Assembly: GCF_032878955.1 (NCBI RefSeq)
Contig: NZ_CP043839.1
Span: 2,294,001-2,358,000 of the forward strand
Direction: 5' to 3'
Length of the DNA: 64,000 bases
From: Butyricimonas paravirosa
GTDB taxonomy: Bacteria; Bacteroidota; Bacteroidia; Bacteroidales; Marinifilaceae
Shown: positions 25,870-34,756 of the stretch, piece after piece
How positions within the stretch are numbered: the stretch's first letter is position 1
How the letters are laid out: every line of letters begins with the position of its first letter
Notes under the pieces: generated by a model
Databases searched by the model: none
What the model was told of the DNA's origin: nothing
The model's input: only the letters and a program-made list of their open reading frames with translations
Translations under genes and position numbers: made by a program

Positions 25870-25898
25870 AAGAGGTGTGGTAGAGTACCACACCTCTT
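25870..25898. terminator. Bidirectional hairpin between locus B and lpxA
   Basis: AAGAGGTGTGGTA and TACCACACCTCTT are perfect 13-bp arms with a GAG loop, between the convergent lipoprotein and lpxA stops. It is followed by an AT-rich TATATTTTA. Confidence 0.85.
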
Positions 25899-25919
25899 AT
25901 ATTTTAATGCTTTGGATTT

Positions 25920-26699
25920 TTATCCCATATAGCCTTTCATGACACCCCGTTTGCTGTTACGCACGAACATAATGATCTCGTCACGTTCTTTGGATGCCGG
26001 CATCTCGGCCTCGATTCGTTCCACCGCGTCAGAGTTGTTCAACCCGGATTGGAAAAGTATCCGGTAAATATCCTGAATCTCGTTGATCTTTTCGTTCACG
26101 AATCCGCGACGGCGCAAACCGATCGAATTCACTCCCGCGTAGGATAAAGGTAATCTCCCGGCTTTCACGTAAGGAGGTACGTCCTTACCAATCAAAGAGC
26201 CGCCTTGAATCATCACGTGACGACCGATATGTACGAACTGATGTACGGCAGACATTCCACCGATAATAGCGAAATCATCCACAACGACCTCTCCGGCTAA
26301 CTGACAAGCATTCGTGATAATGCAATTATCCCCGATCTCGCAGTCATGCGCGATATGCACGTAGGCCATGATCAAACAATTGCTCCCGACTTTAGTTACG
26401 CCCTTAGCGGCAGTACCTCTATTTATAGTCGCACACTCCCGGATGGTCGTGTTATCACCAATCTCGACGATGGTCTTCTCTCCCTTGAATTTAAGATCCT
26501 GAGGAATGGCAGAAATAACAGCCCCCGGAAAAATCTTACAATTTTTCCCGATATGCGCTCCCTCCAGGATAGTGACATTCGAACCAATTCTTGTTCCCTC
26601 CTCAATGACAACATTCTTATCAATTGTCACGAAAGGCTCAATCACCACGTTATCCGCGATCTGAGCTTCAGGATGAACATAAGCTAACGGTTGTTTCAT
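25920..26699 (-). CDS. lpxA: UDP-N-acetylglucosamine O-acyltransferase
   Basis: The 259-residue protein is built of hexapeptide repeats of a left-handed beta-helix (VVIEEGTRIGSNVTILEGAHIGKNCKIFPGAVI) and contains the catalytic histidine in GGMSAVHQFVHIGRHVMIQGGS, followed by the C-terminal helical part (VERIEAEMPASKERDEIIMFVRNSKRGVM). It transfers a 3-hydroxyacyl chain from acyl carrier protein to UDP-GlcNAc, the first step of lipid A synthesis, in the cytoplasm. It is the last gene of the lpxD, lpxC-fabZ, lpxA cluster, 55 bp behind the fusion gene. Confidence 0.96.
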   Translation of the reverse strand: MKQPLAYVHPEAQIADNVVIEPFVTIDKNVVIEEGTRIGSNVTILEGAHIGKNCKIFPGAVISAIPQDLKFKGEKTIVEIGDNTTIRECATINRGTAAKGVTKVGSNCLIMAYVHIAHDCEIGDNCIITNACQLAGEVVVDDFAIIGGMSAVHQFVHIGRHVMIQGGSLIGKDVPPYVKAGRLPLSYAGVNSIGLRRRGFVNEKINEIQDIYRILFQSGLNNSDAVERIEAEMPASKERDEIIMFVRNSKRGVMKGYMG

Positions 26700-26754
26700 T
26701 CGTTTTTTTATTTAATTACAATATAATAGTTACATTTTAAGTACAAGCTTATCA

Positions 26755-28155
26755 CTATTTTTTCGTTTTTGCAACCTGGGCCATGAATTCTCCCACTTCA
26801 CAAACTAACGTTTTACCGACAAAAGCGTACCCTCTCATCGTCACGATCCCGCGACGGATGGGAGCAATCTTTACCAGCTTAAAGACCAGCGTATCGCCCG
26901 GAACAACTTTATGACGGAATTTGATACCATCTATTTTCACGAAATACGTGGAGTAATTCTCCGGGTCCTCCACCTGATTCAACACCAGAATCCCCCCGCA
27001 CTGCGCCATCGCCTCCACGATCAGCACACCCGGCATCACCGGTTCTTCCGGGAAGTGTCCCACGAAGAAAGGCTCGTTCATGGTAACATTCTTACAACCG
27101 ATCACGATGTCATCCGTCACCTCATAAATCTTGTCAACCAACAGGAAAGGAGGACGATGAGGCAACAAGGCTCTCACCTTATTCACATCCATCAACGGTT
27201 CGGCTGTCGTGTCCACGTCAGGACGAACATCTTCTCTCTCCGCCTGCGTGATGGCCTTACACATTTTCTTGGCCAAGCTGGTATTTGCTTTATGACCCGG
27301 TCTCTCCGCGATAACACGTCCTTTGATAAAACGCCCGCATAAAGACAGATCCCCGATAACATCCAGCAATTTATGACGAGCCGGTTCATTGTCAAAGTAC
27401 AGGTCCAAATTATTCAAAATACCCTGTTTCACCTCGATAGAATCGTGGTTGAACAGTTTAGCCAGACGGTTCACCTCTTCTTGAGAAATTTCACGATCAA
27501 CGATCACAATCGCGTTATCCAAATCCCCGCCTTTGATCAGATTGTGCTGCAAAAGCATTTCCAACTCGCGCAGGAATACGAATGTCCGACACGGGGCAAT
27601 CTCTTTCGCAAAATCGGTTACTTGCTCAGAATAAGTAGCATACTGCATTTGCAAGTAAGGAGAATCGTAAGCAACGACCAAATTTATATTATAGTCGGTA
27701 TCCGGCAATAACGTGATTTTCGTCTGCCCGTCCTCGCTACAAAATTCCATTTGCTCTTTCACGGTAAAGTAGCGTCTATCCGCTTTTTGTTCTTCAAAAC
27801 CTACTTTCTCTATCTCTTCCACGTAATATTTAGCACTACCGTCCAAGATCGGGAATTCTTCCCCGCTTAACTCGATCAGGCAGTTGTCAATTCCGCTCCC
27901 GTAAAGAGCTGCCATCGCATGCTCCATGGTGAACACGCACACGCCGTCTTTTTCAAGACAACTGGCACGATCCATTAATTTTACATATTCAGCCAAAGCT
28001 GGAATTTCAGGAGTCCCCTCCAAATCCATTCGACGTATTCGATAGCCAAAGTTCTCTTCAGCTGGCTTAAAGGTCGCGGCCACCTGTTTCCCGGTGTGCA
28101 AACCTTTTCCATTCAAAGAAAATTCACTCTTTAAAGTTCTTTGCTTTACTGACAT
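26755..28155 (-). CDS. lpxC-fabZ: Bifunctional UDP-3-O-acyl-GlcNAc deacetylase / hydroxyacyl-ACP dehydratase
   Basis: The 466-residue fusion has an LpxC part at about 1-310 with the zinc ligands in FTMEHAMAALYG and in RHKLLDVIGDL (His and Asp), and the catalytic-His region ERPGHKANTSLAKK. A FabZ hotdog domain follows at about 325-460, with LLPHRPPFLLVDKI and the catalytic HFPEEPVMPGVLIVEAMAQ. It links the committed lipid A deacetylation with fatty-acid dehydration in one protein. The fusion is usual in Bacteroidota. It starts one base after the lpxD stop, so the two are translationally close. Confidence 0.97.
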   Translation of the reverse strand: MSVKQRTLKSEFSLNGKGLHTGKQVAATFKPAEENFGYRIRRMDLEGTPEIPALAEYVKLMDRASCLEKDGVCVFTMEHAMAALYGSGIDNCLIELSGEEFPILDGSAKYYVEEIEKVGFEEQKADRRYFTVKEQMEFCSEDGQTKITLLPDTDYNINLVVAYDSPYLQMQYATYSEQVTDFAKEIAPCRTFVFLRELEMLLQHNLIKGGDLDNAIVIVDREISQEEVNRLAKLFNHDSIEVKQGILNNLDLYFDNEPARHKLLDVIGDLSLCGRFIKGRVIAERPGHKANTSLAKKMCKAITQAEREDVRPDVDTTAEPLMDVNKVRALLPHRPPFLLVDKIYEVTDDIVIGCKNVTMNEPFFVGHFPEEPVMPGVLIVEAMAQCGGILVLNQVEDPENYSTYFVKIDGIKFRHKVVPGDTLVFKLVKIAPIRRGIVTMRGYAFVGKTLVCEVGEFMAQVAKTKK

Positions 28156-28156
28156 T

Positions 28157-29188
28157 TTATTCTGATTTTAATTTATTTACTTCTTTCTCTAAATCTTTTA
28201 TTTGCCCGTATAGCTCCGGTAATTTACGGAACATGACATAACATTTCTGGTATTTCGGATAATCGAATGCAGGTGATCCGCGCAGGACAGATTTTTCCGG
28301 TATGTTGGAAGTGATACCACTCTGGGCAGCAATCTGCGTCCCCGACCCGATATTCAAGTGACCGACAATACCCACTTGCCCGCCGAACACGCAGTTCTCA
28401 CCGACTTTTGTAGTCCCGGCAATCCCAGACTGGGCAGCGATAACCGTGTTACCACCCACCACCACGTTATGTGCAATCTGGACTAAATTATCGAGTTTAA
28501 CTCCTTTTTTAATAATCGTAGAACCCATGGTGGCCCGGTCGATACAAGTATTTGCCCCGATCTCCACGTCGTCTTCTAGCAACACGTTACCGATCTGCGG
28601 GATTTTCTTGTAATGATCACCTTCCGGAGCGAATCCGAAACCGTCAGCTCCCAGTACCACTCCGGCATGAAGGATACAGGATTTCCCGACCACGCATCCC
28701 GTGTAAATCTTTACCCCGGCATAAATAATCGTGTTATCCCCGATAACCACACCGTCACCGATATAGGCCTGAGGATATATTTTCACGTTATTCCCGATTT
28801 TCGCACCTCTCCCTATATATGCAAATGCCCCGATGTAAGGTTTTTCCCCGATCGTGGCACTATCACTGATATAAGAAGGTTGTTCAATTCCTACTGGTTT
28901 CGGCTTCATATCATCATACATTTGCAGCAATGTTGCAATGGCATCATAAGCCGATTCCACCCGGATCAAAGTACAGGAATACTCGTGCGTGGGTTCGAAT
29001 GTTTTATTCACTAACACGATCGATGCTTGCGTCGTGTAGATATAATGTTCGTATTTAGGATTAGCTAAAAAAGCCAACGTTCCCGGCTTTCCTTCCTCTA
29101 TTTTAGATACGTTATTTACAGAAATCTCGGGGTCTCCATCGACAACCCCGCTTAATAGAGCTGCTATATCCTTTGCTTTAAACTCCAT
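28157..29188 (-). CDS. lpxD: UDP-3-O-(3-hydroxyacyl)glucosamine N-acyltransferase
   Basis: The 343-residue protein has the N-terminal uridine-binding domain (LLSGVVDGDPEISVNNVSKIEEGKPGTLAF), then hexapeptide repeats (IGEKPYIGAFAYIGRGAKIGNNVKIYP), the segment LGADGFGFAPEGDHYKKIPQIG near the family's active site, and LVQIAHNVVVGGNTVIAAQSGIAG with the expected histidine. A C-terminal coiled helix (LYGQIKDLEKEVNKLKSE) follows. It adds the N-linked acyl chain in lipid A synthesis. It is the first gene of the lpx cluster and is divergent from rimP. Confidence 0.96.
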   Translation of the reverse strand: MEFKAKDIAALLSGVVDGDPEISVNNVSKIEEGKPGTLAFLANPKYEHYIYTTQASIVLVNKTFEPTHEYSCTLIRVESAYDAIATLLQMYDDMKPKPVGIEQPSYISDSATIGEKPYIGAFAYIGRGAKIGNNVKIYPQAYIGDGVVIGDNTIIYAGVKIYTGCVVGKSCILHAGVVLGADGFGFAPEGDHYKKIPQIGNVLLEDDVEIGANTCIDRATMGSTIIKKGVKLDNLVQIAHNVVVGGNTVIAAQSGIAGTTKVGENCVFGGQVGIVGHLNIGSGTQIAAQSGITSNIPEKSVLRGSPAFDYPKYQKCYVMFRKLPELYGQIKDLEKEVNKLKSE

Positions 29189-29206
29189 AATTCAAAAAAT
29201 TTCGGC

Positions 29207-29214
29207 AAACTTAC
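29207..29214 (-). promoter_or_regulatory. -7 box TAAGTTTG of the lpx cluster
   Basis: On the minus strand it is TAAGTTTG, fitting TAnnTTTG, 19 bases ahead of the lpxD ATG. The -33 element is not clear. The rest of the divergent gap (29215-29398) shows no gene. Confidence 0.5.
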
Positions 29215-29398
29215 AAATTTTATTTGGAACTATATAGAAAATGTGACAAATATGTTTCAATACCAGTATTTAAAACCATACATATCAAGGCCTAAAGGCT
29301 TGTCTCCAACACGATTTCCATTGCTATGAAACCCCTTTCCCGGAAACGTTCGCACCGAAAAAAAATATTCCGCCATCACCTATTTTCCACTGGAACTC

Positions 29399-29429
29399 TT
29401 TGGATTAAAAATAATTAATTGTATCTTTG
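29399..29429 (+). promoter_or_regulatory. Promoter of rimP-nusA-infB
   Basis: TTTG at 29399-29402 and TATCTTTG at 29422-29429 are separated by 19 bases, a full match to the Bacteroidota -33/-7 promoter. Transcription should begin near 29436. Confidence 0.8.
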
Positions 29430-29448
29430 CACTCGGTTATTAACAAAC

Positions 29449-29469
29449 GAGGGGGCGATTAGTCCCCTC
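29449..29469 (+). promoter_or_regulatory. Leader hairpin of the rimP operon
   Basis: GAGGGG (29449-29454) pairs with CCCCTC (29464-29469) in the short 5' leader, about 13 nt from the predicted mRNA start and 27 nt before the rimP ATG. Confidence 0.5.
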
Positions 29470-29496
29470 TTCTGTTATCTTAGATTAAAGAGTAGA

Positions 29497-29961
29497 ATGA
29501 AAAGTACAGAGGAAATAAAAGACATTATCGAAACAATACTGCAGGGGACAGATTTGTTTCTGGTGGACTTGAAAGTATCTCCGGACAACTCGATCGAGGT
29601 CTACATCGACTCTCTGAAGGGTATTAACGTGGATTCCTGCGTGACCCTCAGCAAACAATTGGACGCAAAACTGGATCGAGATACCGAGGATTTCGAGTTA
29701 ACCGTTTCGAGTGCCGGAATCGGTTATCCCTTCAAAGTAACCCAGCAATACGAGAAAAACCTGGGTAACCAAGTGGAGGTGAAACTGCAAAACGGGGGAA
29801 AATTACAGGGAATATTAAAATCCCATTCCAACACGGGGATCGTGATCGAATGTGAAGAAAAAGTGGCCGTGGAAGGAAAGAAGAAGAAAAGCATTGTCAA
29901 AGTGGAGAAAGAGATTCATTTTACAGACATAAAGGAGGTTAAAGATATTGTTGTTTTCTAA
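29497..29961 (+). CDS. rimP: Ribosome maturation factor RimP
   Basis: From the ATG at 29497 (MKSTEEIKDIIE) it has 154 residues. An earlier in-frame ATG at 29419 lies upstream of the predicted transcription start and is rejected. The sequence has the N-terminal alpha/beta domain (DLKVSPDNSIEVYIDSLKGINVDSCVTLSKQLDAKL, then FELTVSSAGIGYPFK) and a C-terminal SH3-like barrel with a short lysine-rich insertion (EGKKKKSIVKVEKE). RimP assists 30S subunit assembly. It is followed by nusA and infB in the widely conserved order. Confidence 0.92.
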   Translation: MKSTEEIKDIIETILQGTDLFLVDLKVSPDNSIEVYIDSLKGINVDSCVTLSKQLDAKLDRDTEDFELTVSSAGIGYPFKVTQQYEKNLGNQVEVKLQNGGKLQGILKSHSNTGIVIECEEKVAVEGKKKKSIVKVEKEIHFTDIKEVKDIVVF

Positions 29962-29976
29962 ATACATAAAATAAAA

Positions 29977-31215
29977 ATGGAAGCCATTAATTTGATAGAT
30001 TCATTCGCGGAATTTAAAGAGCTTAAAAATATTGACAGGGCAACCTTGATGAGAGTATTGGAAGATATTTTCAGAAACATGCTCATCAAGCGTTACGGGA
30101 CGGACGAGAATTTTGACATCATTATAAATATCGACAAGGGTGACTTGGAAATCTGGAGAAACCGTATCGTGGTGGAAGACGATGCCTTCGAAAACCCGAA
30201 CACCCAAATTTCGCTGACGGAGGCAAAGAGAATCGATGCCGACTACGAGGTGGGAGAAGAGGTGACCGACGAGGTGAAATTCAAAGATTTCGGACGCCGT
30301 TCCGTGCTGGCTTTAAGACAAAACCTTTCAGCCCGGATTCTTGAACTGGAAAAAGATCACATCTTCACCAAATACAAAGAGAAAGTGGGCCAGATCGTGA
30401 CCGGAGAGGTTTATCAGGTATGGAAAAAAGAGATTTTAGTTCTGGATGACGAGGGCAACGAGCTGATCCTCCCGAAACAGGAGCAAATCCCCAGTGATTT
30501 CTTCAAGAAAGGAGATACCATCCGTGCAGTCGTTATTCGCGTGGAGATGAAAAACGCCTCCCCGTACATCATCCTTTCCCGTACATCACCCGTATTCCTT
30601 GAAAGATTGTTCGAGAACGAGGTACCGGAAATATTTGATGGTTTGATCACGATCAAAAACGTGGTACGTGTTCCGGGAGAACGTGCCAAAGTGGCCGTTG
30701 AATCATACGATGACCGTATCGACCCGGTGGGAGCTTGCGTCGGAATGAAAGGTTCACGTATACATGGCATCGTCCGGGAACTGAGAAACGAAAATATCGA
30801 CGTGATTAACTACACGAACAACATCCAACTATACATCACCCGTGCGTTGAACCCGGCCAAGATCAACAAGATCGAAATGGACGAGGAAAACAAGAGAGCG
30901 AACGTTTACCTGAACCCGGAGGAAGTCTCCCTGGCTATCGGTAAAGGCGGTTTGAACATCAAACTGGCCAGCCAGCTCACGGGCTACGAGATCGATGTTT
31001 ATCGTGAACTTGAAACCGCAGAGGAAGAAGACGTTAACCTGGAAGAATTCTCCGACGAGATCGAACCATGGGTAATCGAGGAACTGAAACGCGTGGGTTG
31101 TGACACGGCAAAGAGCGTGTTAGAGTTAAGTGAATCAGAATTAGAGAGCAGGACTGATCTTGAGATAGAGACCATCAGGGATGTTCTCAAAATATTAAGA
31201 GCCGAATTTGAATAA
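29977..31215 (+). CDS. nusA: Transcription termination/antitermination factor NusA
   Basis: The 412-residue protein has the RNA-polymerase-binding N-terminal domain (1-125), an S1 domain at about 130-200 (GQIVTGEVYQVWKKEILVLDDEGNELILPKQEQ), KH1 and KH2 domains (VAVESYDDRIDPVGACVGMKGSRIHGIVRELRNENIDVI; LAIGKGGLNIKLASQLTGYEIDVY). A single C-terminal helix-hairpin-helix repeat follows (WVIEELKRVGCDTAKSVLELSESEL) rather than the two acidic repeats of E. coli. It modulates pausing, termination and antitermination. It starts 15 bases behind rimP. Confidence 0.95.
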   Translation: MEAINLIDSFAEFKELKNIDRATLMRVLEDIFRNMLIKRYGTDENFDIIINIDKGDLEIWRNRIVVEDDAFENPNTQISLTEAKRIDADYEVGEEVTDEVKFKDFGRRSVLALRQNLSARILELEKDHIFTKYKEKVGQIVTGEVYQVWKKEILVLDDEGNELILPKQEQIPSDFFKKGDTIRAVVIRVEMKNASPYIILSRTSPVFLERLFENEVPEIFDGLITIKNVVRVPGERAKVAVESYDDRIDPVGACVGMKGSRIHGIVRELRNENIDVINYTNNIQLYITRALNPAKINKIEMDEENKRANVYLNPEEVSLAIGKGGLNIKLASQLTGYEIDVYRELETAEEEDVNLEEFSDEIEPWVIEELKRVGCDTAKSVLELSESELESRTDLEIETIRDVLKILRAEFE

Positions 31216-31257
31216 GGAACGCTCAAGGTTATAATGCTTGTAAAATAAAATCTTAAT

Positions 31258-34122
31258 ATGGCAGTTAGACTAAGTAAAGTTGCTAGAGAATTTAACGTAG
31301 GTTTGTCCACGATAGTGGATTACCTGCAGGAAAAGGGGATTAAGATTTCATCTGATCCAAACGCAAAATTAACAGATGACCAGTACTCTTTAGTAGCGAA
31401 AGAGTTTTCTACCGATAGCGAGGCTAAAAAAGAATCCAATCGGGTAGATTTAAAAAATACACGGTTAAAAAAAGAAACGGTTACCATTGATAACATGAAC
31501 AATGGTACGGAGGAACACGCTCCGGAATTTATATCTATAAAGGACGAGATTAAACTGGAAAACAAAATTAAGGTCGTGGATCACATCGACCTGAACAGAC
31601 TGAATAAACAACAAAAACCGGAAGAGAAGGTTGAGGAGGTAAAAGAGGTGAAGATCGAGGAAAAGAAAGAAGAAAAACCGGCAGAACCTCAGGTAAAAGA
31701 AACTCCCGTAGTTGCACAAAAGCAAGAACGGGAAGAAGCTCAAGCTCCTGTTGCCAGAACTCCGAAAACGATCATCAAGCAACCGAAAGTTGAAACCCGT
31801 CAGGAGGAAAAAGCCCCGTCTGAAGATCATTCCAACAGAACCGACAGGGAAGTGAGCTACAAATCACCGACCCCGGCGATTAAAGACGTGAAGGTTGTCG
31901 GGACAATCGATCTGGACGCGATCAATCAGCGTACCCGGCCCCCGAAGAAGAGTAAACAAGAAAGAGAAAGGGACAAACGGGAACTCAAGAAAAAATCTTT
32001 GGTTCCTCCCAAGAGTACGGATGACATCGTGATCAAGAAAAATGTCGTGATAAACGAAGGTGAAGAAGATTCAGATGAATCGGAAACTCGTAAAAAGAGA
32101 AAACGTATTCTGAAAAAAGACGAGAAAATCAATATTGAAGCTTCTAAAACCGCCAAACAGGAAGAAAGCAAGAAAAAAATAAAGAAGATAAAGAAAAAGA
32201 AAGCCAGCAAGGCTGAAATTTCTGAAGAAGACGTACAAAAGCAAATCAAAGACACGTTTGCCCGTTTGGGGAACAAGGGAAAAACCAAGAGTTCCAAACA
32301 CCGGAGAGACAAGCGAGATGCCGTACACCAGAAGATGCAGGCCGAAATGGAGCAGGCTGAACTGGAAAAGAGTATCCTTAAACTCACGGAATTCGTTACG
32401 GTTAGCGAGTTAGCAACCATGATGGATATTTCCGTGGCAGATATTATCTCAACTTGCATGTCCTTGGGCTTGTTCGTGTCCATCAACCAACGTCTGGATG
32501 CAGAAACCATTAATATCGTGGCAGAAGAATTCGGATTTGATGTCGAATTTGTAAGCGTGGATATTCAGGAGGCTATTGACGAGGATGAAGACGAACAAGA
32601 AGAACACGTGGAATCCCGTCCGCCGATCGTGACCGTTATGGGACACGTTGACCACGGTAAAACATCTTTACTGGACTATATCCGTAAAGCAAACGTGATT
32701 GCCGGAGAGGCAGGAGGAATCACCCAGCACATCGGTGCTTACAGCGTGAAACTTACTGACGGTAGAACCGTGACCTTCCTAGATACCCCGGGACACGAGG
32801 CGTTTACGGCCATGCGTGCCAGAGGTGCCCAGGTAACGGATATTGCCATCATCATTATTGCAGCCGATGATAACGTCATGCCGCAAACTGTTGAGGCAAT
32901 CAATCACGCCAGCGCGGCAGGAGTACCCATTGTATTCGCGATAAACAAAATTGATAAACCGGGAGCTAACCCCGACAAGATCCGGGAAGAACTGGCTGCC
33001 ATGAACTACCTCGTAGAAGAATGGGGTGGTAAATACCAATGTCAGGAAATCTCCGCTAAAAAAGGTCTTCATGTAGAAGAACTTCTGGAGAAAGTGTTAC
33101 TTGAGGCTGAAATCCTAGAGTTAAAGGCTAACCCGAAACGGAAAGCGATCGGTTCAATCATTGAGTCCTCACTGGATAAAGGACGGGGTTACGTGGCAAC
33201 CGTACTCGTACAAAGCGGAACGTTACGCGTAGGAGACGTGGTACTAGCCGGACAATATTTCGGACACGTGAAGGCCATGTTCAACGAACGCGGAAGTAAA
33301 ATGGAAGAGGCCGGACCATCCTGCCCGGCATTGATTCTCGGTTTGAACGGGGCTCCACAGGCTGGTGATAAATTCAACGTCATGGGTAACGAGAAAGACG
33401 CCCGTGCCTTGGCTAACAAACGGGAACAGTTACAACGCGAGCAGGGATTGCGTACCCAGAAACATATCACGCTGGATGAGATCGGCAGACGTATTGCTAT
33501 CGGAAACTTCCAAGAGTTGAACATCATCGTGAAAGGAGACGTGGACGGTTCTATCGAGGCTTTGTCCGACTCTTTGATCAAGTTGTCAACCCCGGAAATC
33601 CAGGTGAACGTAATTCACAAAGCCGTGGGACAAATTTCCGAAGGCGATGTTATGTTGGCTGCCGCATCGAACGCCATCATCATCGGATTCCAGGTACGTC
33701 CCTCCATGGGTGCCAGAAAGCTGGCAGAGAAAGAGGAAATCGACATCCGACTTTACTCGATCATCTACACGGCGATCGAGGAAATCAAATCCGCCATGGA
33801 AGGTATGTTATCCCCGGAATTCAAGGAAGAGATCACCTCTACCGTGGAAGTGCTTGAAACATTCAAGATTACCAAGGTGGGAACGATTGCCGGATGTATC
33901 GTGAGAGACGGAAAGATCACCCGTTCTTCAAAAGTACGCGTGATTCGGGACGGTATCGTGATCTTCACCGGAGAACTGGGATCATTGAAACGTTTCAAGG
34001 ACGACGTGAAAGAAGTTTCCAAGGGATTCGAGTGTGGTTTGAACATCAATAATTACAACGATATTCAGACAGGAGATTTCATCGAAAGCTTTGAAGAAGT
34101 GGCCGTGAAAAAAACATTATAA
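31258..34122 (+). CDS. infB: Translation initiation factor IF-2
   Basis: The 954-residue protein has an N-terminal IF2 helical domain (VREFNVGLSTIVDYLQEKGIKI-like start: KVAREFNVGLSTIVDYL). A long charged, lysine/glutamate-rich linker runs from about 70 to 360. The second IF2-N domain (VSELATMMDISVADIISTCMSLG) precedes the G domain from about 457, with VTVMGHVDHGKTSLLDYI, DTPGHEAF and NKIDKPGAN. Domains II-IV with the fMet-tRNA-binding C-terminus complete it. It delivers initiator tRNA to the 30S subunit. It is the last gene of the rimP-nusA-infB unit. Confidence 0.97.
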   Translation: MAVRLSKVAREFNVGLSTIVDYLQEKGIKISSDPNAKLTDDQYSLVAKEFSTDSEAKKESNRVDLKNTRLKKETVTIDNMNNGTEEHAPEFISIKDEIKLENKIKVVDHIDLNRLNKQQKPEEKVEEVKEVKIEEKKEEKPAEPQVKETPVVAQKQEREEAQAPVARTPKTIIKQPKVETRQEEKAPSEDHSNRTDREVSYKSPTPAIKDVKVVGTIDLDAINQRTRPPKKSKQERERDKRELKKKSLVPPKSTDDIVIKKNVVINEGEEDSDESETRKKRKRILKKDEKINIEASKTAKQEESKKKIKKIKKKKASKAEISEEDVQKQIKDTFARLGNKGKTKSSKHRRDKRDAVHQKMQAEMEQAELEKSILKLTEFVTVSELATMMDISVADIISTCMSLGLFVSINQRLDAETINIVAEEFGFDVEFVSVDIQEAIDEDEDEQEEHVESRPPIVTVMGHVDHGKTSLLDYIRKANVIAGEAGGITQHIGAYSVKLTDGRTVTFLDTPGHEAFTAMRARGAQVTDIAIIIIAADDNVMPQTVEAINHASAAGVPIVFAINKIDKPGANPDKIREELAAMNYLVEEWGGKYQCQEISAKKGLHVEELLEKVLLEAEILELKANPKRKAIGSIIESSLDKGRGYVATVLVQSGTLRVGDVVLAGQYFGHVKAMFNERGSKMEEAGPSCPALILGLNGAPQAGDKFNVMGNEKDARALANKREQLQREQGLRTQKHITLDEIGRRIAIGNFQELNIIVKGDVDGSIEALSDSLIKLSTPEIQVNVIHKAVGQISEGDVMLAAASNAIIIGFQVRPSMGARKLAEKEEIDIRLYSIIYTAIEEIKSAMEGMLSPEFKEEITSTVEVLETFKITKVGTIAGCIVRDGKITRSSKVRVIRDGIVIFTGELGSLKRFKDDVKEVSKGFECGLNINNYNDIQTGDFIESFEEVAVKKTL

Positions 34123-34223
34123 AAAATTTAACTATAAGCTAACATAGTTTCTCTCGATAATTTTGTACTTTGCATCACTAAATTTTAGAGAGAAATTATT
34201 TTAAAAACTAATTTAATTTATTC

Positions 34224-34685
34224 ATGAAAAGACTATTAATTCTTACAGCAATATTAACCTTAATGGTTGGGGCTGCAAATTCACAGGTATTAAAACCAGT
34301 GAAATGGCAAATTTCTTTCAAGAAAGTAAGCGAAGGTGTTTATGACATCATCTGCAAAGCGACAATTGAAAGCGGATGGCATCTGTACGATACCAAATTA
34401 CCGGAAAACGGACCTCTTCCTACAACCTTCAACATGGATGAAGACGAGACGAAAGACATTGAATTAGTAGGAGAATTTAAAGCAACAACAGAACCTAAAA
34501 CTGAAAAGAGCGAGGCCTTCAACATGGAATTGAAATATTTCGAAGGGACCGTGACTTTCGTACAACGGGTGAAACTGAAAGGAGACAAAGCTAAATTAGT
34601 AGGCTACGTAGAATATATGTCTTGCTCTGGCGGACAATGTATCCCTCCTGCCGAAGAAGAATTTGAATTCGAATTAACGAAATAA
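34224..34685 (+). CDS. Periplasmic DsbD N-terminal-domain-like protein
   Basis: The 153-residue protein has a signal peptide (LILTAILTLMVGAANSQ) and an immunoglobulin-like beta fold resembling the alpha domain of DsbD: KPVKWQISFKKVSEGVYDIICKATIESGWHLYDT...YVEYMSCSGGQCIPPAEEEFEFEL. The two cysteines in SCSGGQCIPP match the position of the redox pair in that domain family. Full DsbD would continue with membrane and thioredoxin domains, but this protein ends there. It could pass electrons between a membrane reductase elsewhere and periplasmic thioredoxins. It has its own AT-rich upstream region and a strong terminator. Confidence 0.75.
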   Translation: MKRLLILTAILTLMVGAANSQVLKPVKWQISFKKVSEGVYDIICKATIESGWHLYDTKLPENGPLPTTFNMDEDETKDIELVGEFKATTEPKTEKSEAFNMELKYFEGTVTFVQRVKLKGDKAKLVGYVEYMSCSGGQCIPPAEEEFEFELTK

Positions 34686-34692
34686 TCAAAAG

Positions 34693-34715
34693 GCCGTCTT
34701 CGGACGGCTTTTTTT
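34693..34715 (+). terminator. Intrinsic terminator
   Basis: GCCGTC-TTCG-GACGGC followed by seven T, 7 bases behind the stop of the DsbD-N-like gene. Confidence 0.92.
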
Positions 34716-34756
34716 ATCTCTCTTCCCCATTGATCAACTAGAAAGAATAAAAATAC

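Noticed and set aside
31926..32510. Long open frame antisense to infB
   Set aside because: Its Ser/Phe-rich product mirrors the Lys/Glu-rich linker of IF-2; it is a by-product of that composition.
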